Below, piece after piece: positions 1 to 7,561 of a DNA stretch of 36,234 nt. The stretch lies in assembly GCF_900188245.1 (NCBI RefSeq), contig NZ_FZOK01000020.1, forward strand, positions 1 through 36,234, in the 5' to 3' direction. The stretch comes from Belliella buryatensis (GTDB taxonomy: Bacteria; Bacteroidota; Bacteroidia; Cytophagales; Cyclobacteriaceae). Numbering within the stretch: position 1 is the stretch's first letter; each line of letters begins with the position of its first letter. The notes below the pieces were generated by a model. It searched no databases. It saw only the letters and a list, made by a program, of their open reading frames with translations, and had not been told where the DNA came from. Made by a program: the position numbers and the translations under genes.

Positions 1-165
1 TCGTAGATTATTCCTATCGGCTCTTATTTATTCTTAACTTGAAAACTATCCTAAAATAGCCCTCAATCGTTTCGTCTTACATCACTTCAATGAACTTTTT
101 TGGACTTCTTATCAATCCAAAATGTAGTCTCTCGACTCTGTATTTTTAACCCGTTTCGTTGAACA
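1..165 (-). other. Probable leader of a leftward rRNA operon (16S just outside the window)
   Basis: No protein-coding content is credible here. Read on the minus strand, this stretch follows a strong Bacteroidota promoter (172-201) and holds a boxA-like element, AAGTTCATTGAAG (97 down to 85), resembling the antitermination box of Bacteroidota rRNA leaders. The last minus-strand bases before the window edge (TAATCTACGA) look like sequence expected immediately before the 16S 5' end. The 16S gene itself is not visible, so the call is inference. A long untranslated leader of another gene is the alternative. Confidence 0.5.
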
Positions 166-171
166 GGATTG

Positions 172-201
172 CAAAGGTAAGAAAGTTATTTGATCAGGCA
201 A
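172..201 (-). promoter_or_regulatory. Leftward TTG-19-TACCTTTG promoter (proximal rRNA promoter candidate)
   Basis: On the minus strand, TTG at 201-199 is followed after 19 bases by TACCTTTG at 179-172, an exact match to the Bacteroidota -33/-7 consensus TTG...TAnnTTTG. Transcription should start near 165 and run left. A/T-rich DNA lies upstream, as expected for a strong promoter. Confidence 0.65.
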
Positions 202-288
202 TCTTTTTAAACCGAAAAAGTTTAAAATATTTTAAAACACCTTGCAACATTTATCCCGTCCCTATTACTTTACCCCCGTTTGGGATTG

Positions 289-317
289 CAAAAGTGCAAC
301 TTATTTCCCACTTTACA
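289..317 (-). promoter_or_regulatory. Second, distal leftward promoter candidate
   Basis: On the minus strand, TTG (317-315) is followed after 18 bases by CACTTTTG (296-289), one base off the TAnnTTTG box. It lies about 115 bases upstream of the 172-201 promoter in the same direction. Tandem promoters fit an rRNA operon, but this box is weaker than the proximal one. Confidence 0.35.
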
Positions 318-391
318 AGAACTCAATCCAAAGTTTTTTAAACATTTTTATTACTACACTGAAAATCAATGAGAAAAATTGAGACATCTTT

Positions 392-1132
392 TCAAAGCAT
401 TCTGATCTTGATGTTTTTATACCAAACGGGATCTCCATGTGCTTGCAATCCTATATAGCCTTTTTTCGTTTTTGCATATTGAGGAAAGTCTTTCCATTTG
501 CCACTATCCCTCCTCTCCAACCAGTCTTGGGAGTCCGGTATAAACTCCACTGTTCGTTTTCCATTAAGCCAATAACTCACATTAGAATTCTTATAAACGA
601 TTCTCGATTCATTCCATTCCCCTGCCTTTTTAACCCCCTCTTCCAAAATAGGAGCATACATTCCATAATCACCTGCAAGTGATTGCAGGGGTTCCAATTC
701 AGTATCGAAACCTAATTGATCGACAATCTGATACTCAGGTCCCGAATAATAAGTCGCTGGTAAATCCTCCCTCTCGACTATATGATACAATAGCCCGCTA
801 TTTCCTCCACTTTGAATTTTCCATGTAAATGAAATTTCAAACTCCGCAAATTCAACAGGATAAAAAATCAAATCCACATCACCGCCTAAGCATTTGAGAG
901 CACCATTTTCCACTATCCAATTATCCGGGAAACTATCACCCAGATAAGCTCTCCATACTTCTGTTTCAATACCATTGAAAAGTAACATCCATCCTTCTCC
1001 CCTTTCTTCATCTGTCAGAGAGTTATCTGGAACCATCTCTTTCATCTCCGATACTCCCACCTTTTCATTAGCACAAGAGACACAAAAACAAATTAGTAGA
1101 ACTAATGAAAAGCTCTTAGACAAGTTACCCAT
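392..1132 (-). CDS. DUF1080 (3-keto-disaccharide hydrolase-like) lipoprotein
   Basis: 246 aa. The N-terminus is a hydrophobic signal ending in a lipobox-like VSC with Cys20 as the likely lipidated residue, so the product should be an exported lipoprotein. The rest matches the DUF1080 / 3-keto-disaccharide hydrolase fold: an early GWMLLFNG block, WIVENGALKC, then GGNSGLLYHI, GPEYQIVDQ, a WNESRIVYKN strand, and a C-terminal IGLQAHGDPVWYKNIKI block. In this family the domain is a concanavalin-like beta sandwich linked to carbohydrate breakdown; the substrate cannot be told from sequence. The ATG at 1130-1132 begins the signal peptide. It is divergent from the DEAD-box helicase and has no sugar-utilisation neighbours. 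No clear terminator separates it from the leftward promoters at 172-317. Confidence 0.85.
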   Translation of the reverse strand: MGNLSKSFSLVLLICFCVSCANEKVGVSEMKEMVPDNSLTDEERGEGWMLLFNGIETEVWRAYLGDSFPDNWIVENGALKCLGGDVDLIFYPVEFAEFEISFTWKIQSGGNSGLLYHIVEREDLPATYYSGPEYQIVDQLGFDTELEPLQSLAGDYGMYAPILEEGVKKAGEWNESRIVYKNSNVSYWLNGKRTVEFIPDSQDWLERRDSGKWKDFPQYAKTKKGYIGLQAHGDPVWYKNIKIRML

Positions 1133-1268
1133 TCTTATATTTGATTAATGAACCCAAAAGTTAAGAAAAATTATCAGTAAACTTTTACTAAAACAATTTG
1201 CCAACAAATACAATCTAATCAATTTCCCAACATCATAAAAGAAAGAAGTCTGGACAGAAATTAAACCT

Positions 1269-1276
1269 TAACTTTG
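1269..1276 (+). promoter_or_regulatory. -7 box TAACTTTG of the DEAD-box helicase gene
   Basis: TAACTTTG matches TAnnTTTG exactly and lies 16 bases before the ATG at 1293, giving a short leader of about ten bases. No good -33 TTG is present at the right spacing, only a weak TGG. Confidence 0.5.
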
Positions 1277-1292
1277 CTAAAAATAAACTTCA

Positions 1293-2426
1293 ATGACATT
1301 TTCAGAACTTGGCTTGTCAGCCGATCTTGTTAGCGCTATCCAGAAACTAGCCTACTCACATCCTTATCCTGTCCAGTTAGAAGCTATCCCAGCAATACTT
1401 CAAAAAAATGATGTCTTAGGAATTGCACAAACGGGCTCTGGAAAAACAGCCGCCTATGTATTACCCATACTTGAATCTTTACAAGGTAAGTCAATCAATA
1501 AAAGTAGGTCAATTCCTATATTAATACTTGTGCCTACAAGAGAACTGGCTGCTCAGGTTTTCGAAGTCATCCAAACTTTCAATACATCAATTCAGAGAAA
1601 AGCAAAAAGTATCGCAGTATATGGAGGAGTCTCTATCAATCCTCAGATGATGAAATTGAATGGCACAGACATTTTAGTAGCCACTCCTGGGAGACTTTTG
1701 GATTTGCTTTCTAAAAATGCAATTTCTCTAGCTCAGTTAGAAACTCTCGTACTAGATGAAGCTGATAAAGTCTTGAATCTTGGGTTCAAAGAAGAAGTGG
1801 ATGAAATCTTGTCTAGACTCCCCTCAAAACGACAAAATATTCTTTTCTCTGCCACAATGGAGGATTCAGTCCTTACTTTAATTGACAAACTACTCAAAAA
1901 CCCAGTTAGAATCGAGATCAAACCTGAGGAAATCACCCCTGACTTAATAGAACAGACAGCCTACTTGGTAAGCACAGAGAAAAAAGGACCACTCCTCAGA
2001 CATTTAATTCAAACCAATAAATGGGAACAAGTCTTGATCTTCACATCTTCCAAGCGAGTCGCTGACAACCTTACAACCAAACTAATCAAACATGGTATTC
2101 AAGCAATGGCTTTTCATGGAGACAAAAGCCAAGGGGGTAGAACGGAAGCATTGAAGCAGTTCAAAGCAGGAAAATTAAGAGTTTTGGTTGCAACAGATCT
2201 GGCAGGAAGAGGGATAGACATCAAGGAGCTTCCAATAGTTGTGAATTTTGAATTGCCTAGATCTCCAAAAGATTATATCCACAGAATCGGACGCACAGGA
2301 AGAGCAGGATCTGCTGGATCTGCTTTCTCGTTAATTACAGAAGAAGAGAGACACCACTGGAAAGTTATACAAAAGAAAATGAAAAGATGGGTAGAATTGA
2401 TAGAAACTGAGAAAATGGATTTTTAG
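1293..2426 (+). CDS. DEAD-box ATP-dependent RNA helicase (RhlE-like)
   Basis: 377 aa, a compact two-RecA-domain helicase without a long C-terminal extension. Motifs appear in order: Q motif with FSELGLS at the N-terminus and the conserved Gln in YPVQLEAI, motif I AQTGSGKT, Ia PTRELA, Ib TPGR, II DEAD, III SAT, IV LIFTSS, V ATDLAGRGID, and VI HRIGRTGRAG. All catalytic motifs are intact. The protein should unwind or remodel RNA duplexes in the cytoplasm, in ribosome assembly or RNA decay; short members like this are usually named RhlE or simply DEAD-box helicase. It is a single-gene unit with its own promoter and a strong downstream terminator. Confidence 0.95.
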   Translation: MTFSELGLSADLVSAIQKLAYSHPYPVQLEAIPAILQKNDVLGIAQTGSGKTAAYVLPILESLQGKSINKSRSIPILILVPTRELAAQVFEVIQTFNTSIQRKAKSIAVYGGVSINPQMMKLNGTDILVATPGRLLDLLSKNAISLAQLETLVLDEADKVLNLGFKEEVDEILSRLPSKRQNILFSATMEDSVLTLIDKLLKNPVRIEIKPEEITPDLIEQTAYLVSTEKKGPLLRHLIQTNKWEQVLIFTSSKRVADNLTTKLIKHGIQAMAFHGDKSQGGRTEALKQFKAGKLRVLVATDLAGRGIDIKELPIVVNFELPRSPKDYIHRIGRTGRAGSAGSAFSLITEEERHHWKVIQKKMKRWVELIETEKMDF

Positions 2427-2500
2427 AAATAAATAAAGCTGTCTACTAATTCAAATGAAGACTTTTAGCTTGCAAAAAAAGTCAAACTTGTTGCAAAAAA

Positions 2501-2537
2501 AAAATAGGCTGTCCTTATTTACGAGACAGCCTATTTT
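2501..2537. terminator. Bidirectional rho-independent terminator between the helicase and the PfkB kinase
   Basis: A perfect 13-bp stem (2501-2513 with 2525-2537, core AATAGGCTGTC) encloses an 11-base loop. A run of A residues precedes it on the plus strand (a T run for leftward transcripts), and TTTTAATTT follows it. It sits 3 bases from the stop codon of the leftward kinase gene and can serve both convergent genes. Confidence 0.9.
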
Positions 2538-2540
2538 AAT

Positions 2541-3536
2541 TTATGGGTTCAATCTAGCCAAAATCTCTTTGGCTTCATGCCATTTTAACCTTGGTCCAAA
2601 TTGGCTTACGATTTTTGAGCTCGCCATAGAAGCTAACTTTCCACTTGATGCGTAAGAGTGTCCATTGGTGATGCCAAACATGAAAGCTCCTGCAAACATG
2701 TCACCAGCCCCATTGCTATCAATTGCGGTAGTCTGATAAGGCTCGATATCAATAAAGGTATCACCATCAAAAATCATAGCTCCGTTTTTACCTTGCGTGA
2801 TCACAAAATGCTTAGCTACCTTCTTCAATTCTTCTCTCGCTTCTTTCAAATTATCCTTGCCAGTATAAAGCATGGCTTCTTCTTCATTGGCAAAAAGCAT
2901 GTCTACACTATGTCCGATCACGTCATCAAATGCATCTTTGAAATACTTCACCATAGCAGGATCAGAGAAAGTCATAGCTACTTTTACTCCATTGTCTTCC
3001 GCTAATTTCTTGGCGTGTCGCATAGCTGCTTTACCATTTTCGGAAGTCACCAAGTAGCCTTCGATGTATAGATATTTTGAATCTTTTATAGCTGCTTCAT
3101 TGACATCCGCTACAGAATATGTTTGAGTGATTCCCAAGAAAGTATTCATCGTACGCTCCGCATCTTCTGTGACCATCACCAGACATTTTCCAGTGATTCC
3201 TTCTTCCAGTTTTTCAGGATTCAGGTTATTTTCAACACCTGATTCTTTCATATCTGCCACGAAAAATTTACCTAATTCATCATTAGCTACTTTGCAAGAG
3301 AGGTATGATTTTCCGCCAAATTGACTAACTGCAATAACTGTATTGGCGGCAGAACCTCCGCATTGCTTTTTGGCCTCCGCTGTATTGATCACTTTCATCA
3401 AGGAATTTTGACGCTCTTCATCTACTAAAGTCATTAAGCCTTTCTCTACTTGATTATCTACGAAAAACTGATCCTTCACTTTGAACTCAATATCTACCAA
3501 GGCATTTCCAATACCCGTAACATCGTACTTTTTCAT
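2541..3536 (-). CDS. PfkB-family sugar/nucleoside kinase, adenosine-kinase-like
   Basis: 331 aa, full length for the ribokinase/PfkB fold. Visible signatures are the N-terminal GIGNALVDI strand, the PfkB-1 type CGGSAANT with GGKSYLSCKV (about 59-84), and the PfkB-2 region DSNGAGDMFAGAF with the catalytic base Asp279 and the anion-hole Gly pair. Bacteroidota orthologues with this pattern are commonly called adenosine kinase. They would phosphorylate adenosine to AMP in purine salvage, but substrate specificity inside the family is hard to read, so another ribonucleoside or sugar is possible. It is a single gene. Its stop lies just after the shared terminator with the helicase. The next gene upstream, GNAT-like and in the same direction, ends 50 bases away, so co-transcription is possible. 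Confidence 0.85.
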   Translation of the reverse strand: MKKYDVTGIGNALVDIEFKVKDQFFVDNQVEKGLMTLVDEERQNSLMKVINTAEAKKQCGGSAANTVIAVSQFGGKSYLSCKVANDELGKFFVADMKESGVENNLNPEKLEEGITGKCLVMVTEDAERTMNTFLGITQTYSVADVNEAAIKDSKYLYIEGYLVTSENGKAAMRHAKKLAEDNGVKVAMTFSDPAMVKYFKDAFDDVIGHSVDMLFANEEEAMLYTGKDNLKEAREELKKVAKHFVITQGKNGAMIFDGDTFIDIEPYQTTAIDSNGAGDMFAGAFMFGITNGHSYASSGKLASMASSKIVSQFGPRLKWHEAKEILARLNP

Positions 3537-3586
3537 GCTATATTATTGTTGTTTTTTCTATTCTAAAACTTTACGATAATTCCAAT

Positions 3587-4753
3587 TTATTCAAAGATTG
3601 GATGTCTTTCGAATGGTTTTTCTCTGTCAAATAAGTACCTATAGGTATGATGGGTTTTATATATTTCTGCATTGAGCTGCTCACATACGCGCATCATTTT
3701 GGGGTTGAAATCACCTATCCAATTCATCTCAATAGTTTTGTAAGGAAATGAATCATGCTTAGCAAATTTTTCATTGTAAGCCATTATCATGGCGCTTTCC
3801 ACACCTTTTCCTTGAAACTCCGGCACTACTCCAAACACCAAACCTAGCATCTTGTTGGGAGGGTTGAATATTTTATTGAAAAGAAATTTCAATTTCCCTA
3901 TCCAATCTAATTTTCCATTGACATACTTGAATATTTGGTTGATTTCAGGAATATTGATAAAAAATGAAACTGGTTCTCCTTTATGAAATCCAAAATAAAT
4001 CAGGCGACCATCCATAATGGGCTTCATTTTCCCAAACATCAATTGAGTCTCTTTGAGCGTCAAACTCTTACCCATGTGTCTGGCCCATGCTTTATTATAA
4101 ACTGTCATGAAATATTCAGGAGCTTTCTCGGAAAGCTCTCTGCCCTTCATATGCCTAAATTCAAAATCTGGATCATCAATAACTTTATTCGCCCTTTCGA
4201 TCATTTTCTGATCAAACCCTACACCTTGAACAGGGCGCATGTAGGTGAATTGCTTGAAGTAAACTTGAAAGCCATAAGCTTCGAAAAAATCTTTATAATA
4301 AGCAAAATTCCAAGGCATATTATAGTTAGGTGGAGAAAATCCCTCCACTAGCAAACCCCACCATTTGTCTCTTTCACCAAAATTAATCGGCCCATCCATT
4401 GCCTCCATTCCTTGATCTTGAAGCCAGATCTTGGCAGTATCAAAAAGTAAAATAGCTGCTTCCCTCTGCTCCACGCACTCAAAAAAGCCTATGCCTCCCG
4501 TAGGTTGCTTTTCTTTCATCTTCGGATTGACAAAGGCTGCTATTCTACCAATTGTGCTTCCTTTTTCATCTTGAAGCAACCATCTTTTCGCCTTGGCACC
4601 TAATTTAAACAACTTGTTGGTCTCTGAATGGAATAACCCCTCAATATCCTTATCAAGTGGCCTTATCCAATTGGGCTCTCTTTGATACAAGCGAACTGCC
4701 ATTTCTAAAAATTCCTGTTGATGTGCAGGGCTGCTGACTTCAATAATCCTCAT
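3587..4753 (-). CDS. GNAT-superfamily acyltransferase-like protein (YghO-type)
   Basis: 388 aa. The N-terminal half carries a conserved block typical of the large YghO-like family (REPNWIRPLD, then GRIAAFVNP and DGPINFGERDKWWGL). The C-terminal half holds a GNAT-like acetyl-CoA region with LGLVFGVVPEFQGKGVESAMI (about 302-322), whose QGKGVES resembles the pyrophosphate-binding Q/RxxGxG/A loop. No signal peptide or membrane segment is seen, so it should be cytoplasmic. The substrate is unknown for this family. It sits between a PfkB kinase and a glycerophosphodiesterase, all on the minus strand, with gaps of 50 and 177 bases; this does not suggest a pathway. Confidence 0.75.
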   Translation of the reverse strand: MRIIEVSSPAHQQEFLEMAVRLYQREPNWIRPLDKDIEGLFHSETNKLFKLGAKAKRWLLQDEKGSTIGRIAAFVNPKMKEKQPTGGIGFFECVEQREAAILLFDTAKIWLQDQGMEAMDGPINFGERDKWWGLLVEGFSPPNYNMPWNFAYYKDFFEAYGFQVYFKQFTYMRPVQGVGFDQKMIERANKVIDDPDFEFRHMKGRELSEKAPEYFMTVYNKAWARHMGKSLTLKETQLMFGKMKPIMDGRLIYFGFHKGEPVSFFINIPEINQIFKYVNGKLDWIGKLKFLFNKIFNPPNKMLGLVFGVVPEFQGKGVESAMIMAYNEKFAKHDSFPYKTIEMNWIGDFNPKMMRVCEQLNAEIYKTHHTYRYLFDREKPFERHPIFE

Positions 4754-4842
4754 GCTTTAATTTGGTTAAGAATCGCCAAAAATAAGCATATAATCTGAAA
4801 GTCCGAAGATTGACCTTGGAAGCAAATCGAAAATCAAAACAA

Positions 4843-4862
4843 GGGAGAGCATTCACTCTCCC
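4843..4862 (-). terminator. Terminator of the glycerophosphodiesterase gene
   Basis: GGGAGAG (4843-4849) pairs perfectly with CTCTCCC (4856-4862) across a 6-base loop. Reading leftward, the stem is followed by TTGTTTTGATTTT, a U-rich tail. It lies about 70 bases past the stop of the leftward gene at 4931. Confidence 0.75.
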
Positions 4863-4930
4863 CATAAATAGTCAAAGACAAATTTTAAATCTATTCAAAC
4901 ATCTGAATCATAAATCTTATGTTCAAAGGA

Positions 4931-5806
4931 TTAATTCCCTCCTTTCGGAGCTAAATTTGGATAGTCCGTGATGATCCCATCTACTCCCATGTCAAGTAGC
5001 GATTGCATTTGTTCTGTGGTATTTACTGTCCAAGGAATCACTTTCATACCTTTTTTATGCAATTCATCCACATGCTCCTTTTTCAACGCTACAAAATAAG
5101 GAGAATAAATCTGGGGTTGAAAACCCAAATCTGCTAGTTGCAAATCATATTTTGAAGGATCGGTAATCAGCATAGCAAGCGTTACATTGGGATATTTGTC
5201 GTGGTAATATTTCAAAACCCTAAAATCGAAGGATTGGATATTCACTCTTTCCCAAGCTACCTTACTGGATATTAACTGATACACTATATCTGAAAACTCT
5301 GCGATATTAGGGTGGTATTGCCCGTCACCTTCTGGCGAGCTTTTGATTTCAATGTTATAATTGGGCATAGGCAAGTTGTGATCTTTGACGTACTTTTCTA
5401 CTACATCAAATAGATCGGCTAGCCTTGGCTTGCTTACATGAAACTTCACTTGCTCTGGAAAACCTGAATGAAACTTGGTTCCTACGTCATAGCCTTTTAC
5501 TTCATTGTAAGTCATTTGATATATATTATGACTTCTATCCCCTTCTGTGATCTCTTTACCATCTGATGTCAAACTGATACTTGAATGCATGTAAGGTTCA
5601 TGCGAAACAATGATTTCTCCATCCTTGGTGACAGCCAAATCTAGCTCCAGGGTAGTTACACCTAGGTCAAGGGCTTTGATCATAGCGGGAATAGTATTCT
5701 CAGGCATAAGGCCCCTCGCACCCCTGTGTCCTTGTAAATCATAACTAAACTGAGCAAAACTTACCATAGGTAAAAGGTAAAGAAAGACTAAGACGATTTT
5801 TTTCAT
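4931..5806 (-). CDS. Secreted glycerophosphodiester phosphodiesterase
   Basis: 291 aa from the ATG at 5806. An upstream in-frame start at 5854 would put 16 residues before a clean signal peptide (MKKIVLVFLYLLPMVSFAQ), so the inner start is preferred. The mature protein is a GDPD-family TIM barrel with the catalytic signature GHRGARGLMPENT (His27, Arg28), ELDLAVT (Glu54, Asp56) and VSHEP (His69). Later blocks INIEIKS-like (YNIEIKSS), IPWTVNT and GVDGIITDYP complete the fold. It should hydrolyse glycerophosphodiesters to glycerol-3-phosphate and an alcohol outside the cytoplasmic membrane. It has its own downstream hairpin terminator and no partner transporter nearby. Confidence 0.9.
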   Translation of the reverse strand: MKKIVLVFLYLLPMVSFAQFSYDLQGHRGARGLMPENTIPAMIKALDLGVTTLELDLAVTKDGEIIVSHEPYMHSSISLTSDGKEITEGDRSHNIYQMTYNEVKGYDVGTKFHSGFPEQVKFHVSKPRLADLFDVVEKYVKDHNLPMPNYNIEIKSSPEGDGQYHPNIAEFSDIVYQLISSKVAWERVNIQSFDFRVLKYYHDKYPNVTLAMLITDPSKYDLQLADLGFQPQIYSPYFVALKKEHVDELHKKGMKVIPWTVNTTEQMQSLLDMGVDGIITDYPNLAPKGGN

Positions 5807-5907
5807 ACTTTTTTTCGGCAATTTACCATTTTCAATAAAGCAAAAAATCACCACAATATGATCTAATTGTGATGATTTCTTAATCTATCCTACCTGAACA
5901 CTTACAC

Positions 5908-7221
5908 TCAGCTTACCACATCTCCATAGAGGTCAAACTCCGTAGCTTCTGTGATTTTGACTTGTACAAAATCTCCAACCCTACAATAATGCTTGGCAGC
6001 ATCGATAAGCACTTCATTGTCCACTTCTACAGAGTCAAACTCCGTCCTTCCTACAAAATGTCCCCCTTCTTTCTTATCAACCAATACTTTGAAAGTTTTA
6101 CCAACTTTCTCTTGATTGAGATCATAAGATATTTGCTCTTGAATCTCCATCAAGTGATTGGCTCTAGCTTGCTTTTCTTCCTGAGGGATAACATCTTCCA
6201 TGGTACCAGCGTGTGTATTTTCTTCGTGTGAATATGTAAAAACACCCAAACGCTCAAATTTCATTCTCTCCACAAAATCAACCATTTCCTGGAATTCAGC
6301 TTCTCCCTCACCCGGATGTCCAGCGATCAAAGTAGTTCGGATAGCAATGTCAGGCATGACATCTCTGATAGAGTGAATCAACTCTTCCTGCTTTTCCCTT
6401 GTCGTTCCACGACGCATGGTTTTCAATACAGAAGTTGATCCATGTTGCAAAGGAATATCGAGGTAATTACAAATATTCGGTCTTTCCTTCATCACATCTA
6501 TAACATCCATTGGGAAACCCGTAGGATAGGCATAATGCAAGCGAATCCAATCGATGCCATTCACATCTGACAAAGCACGCATCAAATCGGCCAATCTCCT
6601 CTTTTTATACAAATCCAAACCATAATATGTTGAATCCTGAGCTATCAAAAGAAGTTCTTTCGTCCCATTGGCAGCTTTATGTTCAGCTTCTTTGACTAGA
6701 TCGTCAATGGAGCGGGAAATATGACCTCCACGCATCAGTGGAATCGCACAGAAAGAGCACGGTCGGTCGCAGCCTTCAGAAATCTTCATGTAGGCATAAT
6801 GAGACGAATGTGTCAACAAGCGTTCCCCTACCAATTCATGCTTATAATCTGCTTTGAATTTTTTCAAAATCGCAGGCAAATCTCTCGTTCCAAAAAATGC
6901 ATCTACTTGAGGGATTTCTTTTTCCAAATCATCCTTGTAGCGCTGAGAAAGGCAGCCTGTCACGTAGACTTTGTCTACCAAACCTTGTTCTTTGGCATCT
7001 ACATATTGGAGGATGGTATCTATAGATTCTTGCTTTGCATTGTCAATAAACCCACAGGTATTGATGATGATGATGTTATTATCCTCCCTATCGGATTCAT
7101 GGCTGGCATTGATGCCATTTCCTTTGAGTTGGGTCAATAATACTTCTGAATCAACCAAGTTCTTGGAACAGCCCATGGTGATGATATTGACCTTATCTTT
7201 TTTTAATGTTCTCGCTTTCAC
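5908..7221 (-). CDS. rimO: Ribosomal protein S12 methylthiotransferase RimO
   Basis: 437 aa, normal length. The N-terminal MTTase domain has Cys18 (TMGCSKNLVDSE), Cys56 (NTCGFID) and Cys90 (TGCLSQRY), ligands of the auxiliary 4Fe-4S cluster. The radical SAM motif CDRPCSFC supplies Cys151, Cys155 and Cys158. A C-terminal TRAM-like segment follows from about residue 370. The GCSKNLVDSE signature and the IPLMRGGHISR block are characteristic of RimO rather than MiaB. It methylthiolates an aspartate of ribosomal protein S12 (uS12). The start codon is GTG at 7221-7219, lying 23 bases after an exact -7 box; the next in-frame ATG would remove the first Cys region, so the GTG start is retained. Confidence 0.95.
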   Translation of the reverse strand: MKARTLKKDKVNIITMGCSKNLVDSEVLLTQLKGNGINASHESDREDNNIIIINTCGFIDNAKQESIDTILQYVDAKEQGLVDKVYVTGCLSQRYKDDLEKEIPQVDAFFGTRDLPAILKKFKADYKHELVGERLLTHSSHYAYMKISEGCDRPCSFCAIPLMRGGHISRSIDDLVKEAEHKAANGTKELLLIAQDSTYYGLDLYKKRRLADLMRALSDVNGIDWIRLHYAYPTGFPMDVIDVMKERPNICNYLDIPLQHGSTSVLKTMRRGTTREKQEELIHSIRDVMPDIAIRTTLIAGHPGEGEAEFQEMVDFVERMKFERLGVFTYSHEENTHAGTMEDVIPQEEKQARANHLMEIQEQISYDLNQEKVGKTFKVLVDKKEGGHFVGRTEFDSVEVDNEVLIDAAKHYCRVGDFVQVKITEATEFDLYGDVVS

Positions 7222-7244
7222 TTATTTCCTACTTTCTTTGGGCG

Positions 7245-7252
7245 CAAAGGTA
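7245..7252 (-). promoter_or_regulatory. -7 box TACCTTTG of rimO
   Basis: On the minus strand, TACCTTTGC matches TAnnTTTG exactly. The expected start is near 7238, leaving a leader of about 17 bases before the GTG start codon. A correctly spaced -33 TTG is not obvious. Confidence 0.6.
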
Positions 7253-7365
7253 AGCAAAATCAAGGACTGGAAAGTTCCAAAAGGAAAGATTTCTCAAAAT
7301 CAATACCCAAATTGGTTTATCTTCTATTGCCCTTTTAGGATAAAATCTAAGATTATGAAAATATT

Positions 7366-7413
7366 AACTATTAAGGATTTTTTTGCCTTTTAATTAAAAC
7401 ATCCTTAATAATT
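7366..7413. repeat. 13-bp inverted repeat upstream of the candidate small RNA
   Basis: AACTATTAAGGAT (7366-7378) and ATCCTTAATAATT (7401-7413) are inverted copies matching at 12 of 13 positions, separated by 22 bases. The right arm ends 3 bases before the -33 element of the plus-strand promoter at 7416-7449. It could be a two-half-site regulator-binding region, or a hairpin in a transcript. No gene is near it on either side. Confidence 0.5.
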
Positions 7414-7415
7414 TA

Positions 7416-7449
7416 TTTGCTTCTAAGGAAAAATATCTAACTACTTTTG
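7416..7449 (+). promoter_or_regulatory. Rightward promoter of a candidate small RNA
   Basis: TTTG at 7416-7419 and TACTTTTG at 7442-7449 (exact TAnnTTTG) are separated by 22 bases, slightly longer than the usual spacing. No plus-strand gene follows before the terminator at 7497-7529. Confidence 0.5.
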
Positions 7450-7454
7450 AATTC

Positions 7455-7529
7455 GTACAGCAAACGAACATTTTTTCAACTCCTTGCATTATTTTTAAGC
7501 GTCGATGTGAATCGACGCTTTTGCTTTTT
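7455..7529 (+). ncRNA. Candidate intergenic small RNA of about 75 nt
   Basis: This is bounded by an exact -7 box (7442-7449) and a textbook intrinsic terminator: a perfect 10-bp stem AAGCGTCGAT/ATCGACGCTT with a GTGA loop (7497-7520), then TTGCTTTTT. The U-rich tail is on the plus strand only, so the terminator cannot belong to either neighbouring gene; both are on the minus strand. The predicted transcript has an A/C-rich single-stranded 5' part containing ACTCCTT. No plus-strand ORF of note lies inside. It matches no RNA family I recognise. The 5' end is estimated from promoter spacing. Confidence 0.45.
7497..7529 (+). terminator. Intrinsic terminator of the candidate small RNA
   Basis: A 10-bp perfect stem (7497-7506 with 7511-7520), a 4-base loop GTGA, and a T-rich tail (7521-7529). 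On the other strand the stem is followed by AAAAATAATG, so it is not a good leftward terminator. Confidence 0.8.
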
Positions 7530-7561
7530 CATCCTAGACAGTCTACAAAAGTACCGCCATT

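Noticed and set aside
159-341. Plus-strand 60-residue open frame in the left gene-free region
   Set aside because: It runs antisense through strong leftward promoter boxes and has no family-like composition.
437-682. Plus-strand 81-residue open frame
   Set aside because: It is the shadow of the DUF1080 gene on the other strand.
7476-7532. Minus-strand 18-codon basic ORF (MKKQKRRFTSTLKNNARS) preceded by a TACTTTTG box at 7553-7546
   Set aside because: It is too short to judge, its middle is simply the terminator stem read backwards, and no -33 element supports the box. A short leader peptide cannot be fully excluded.
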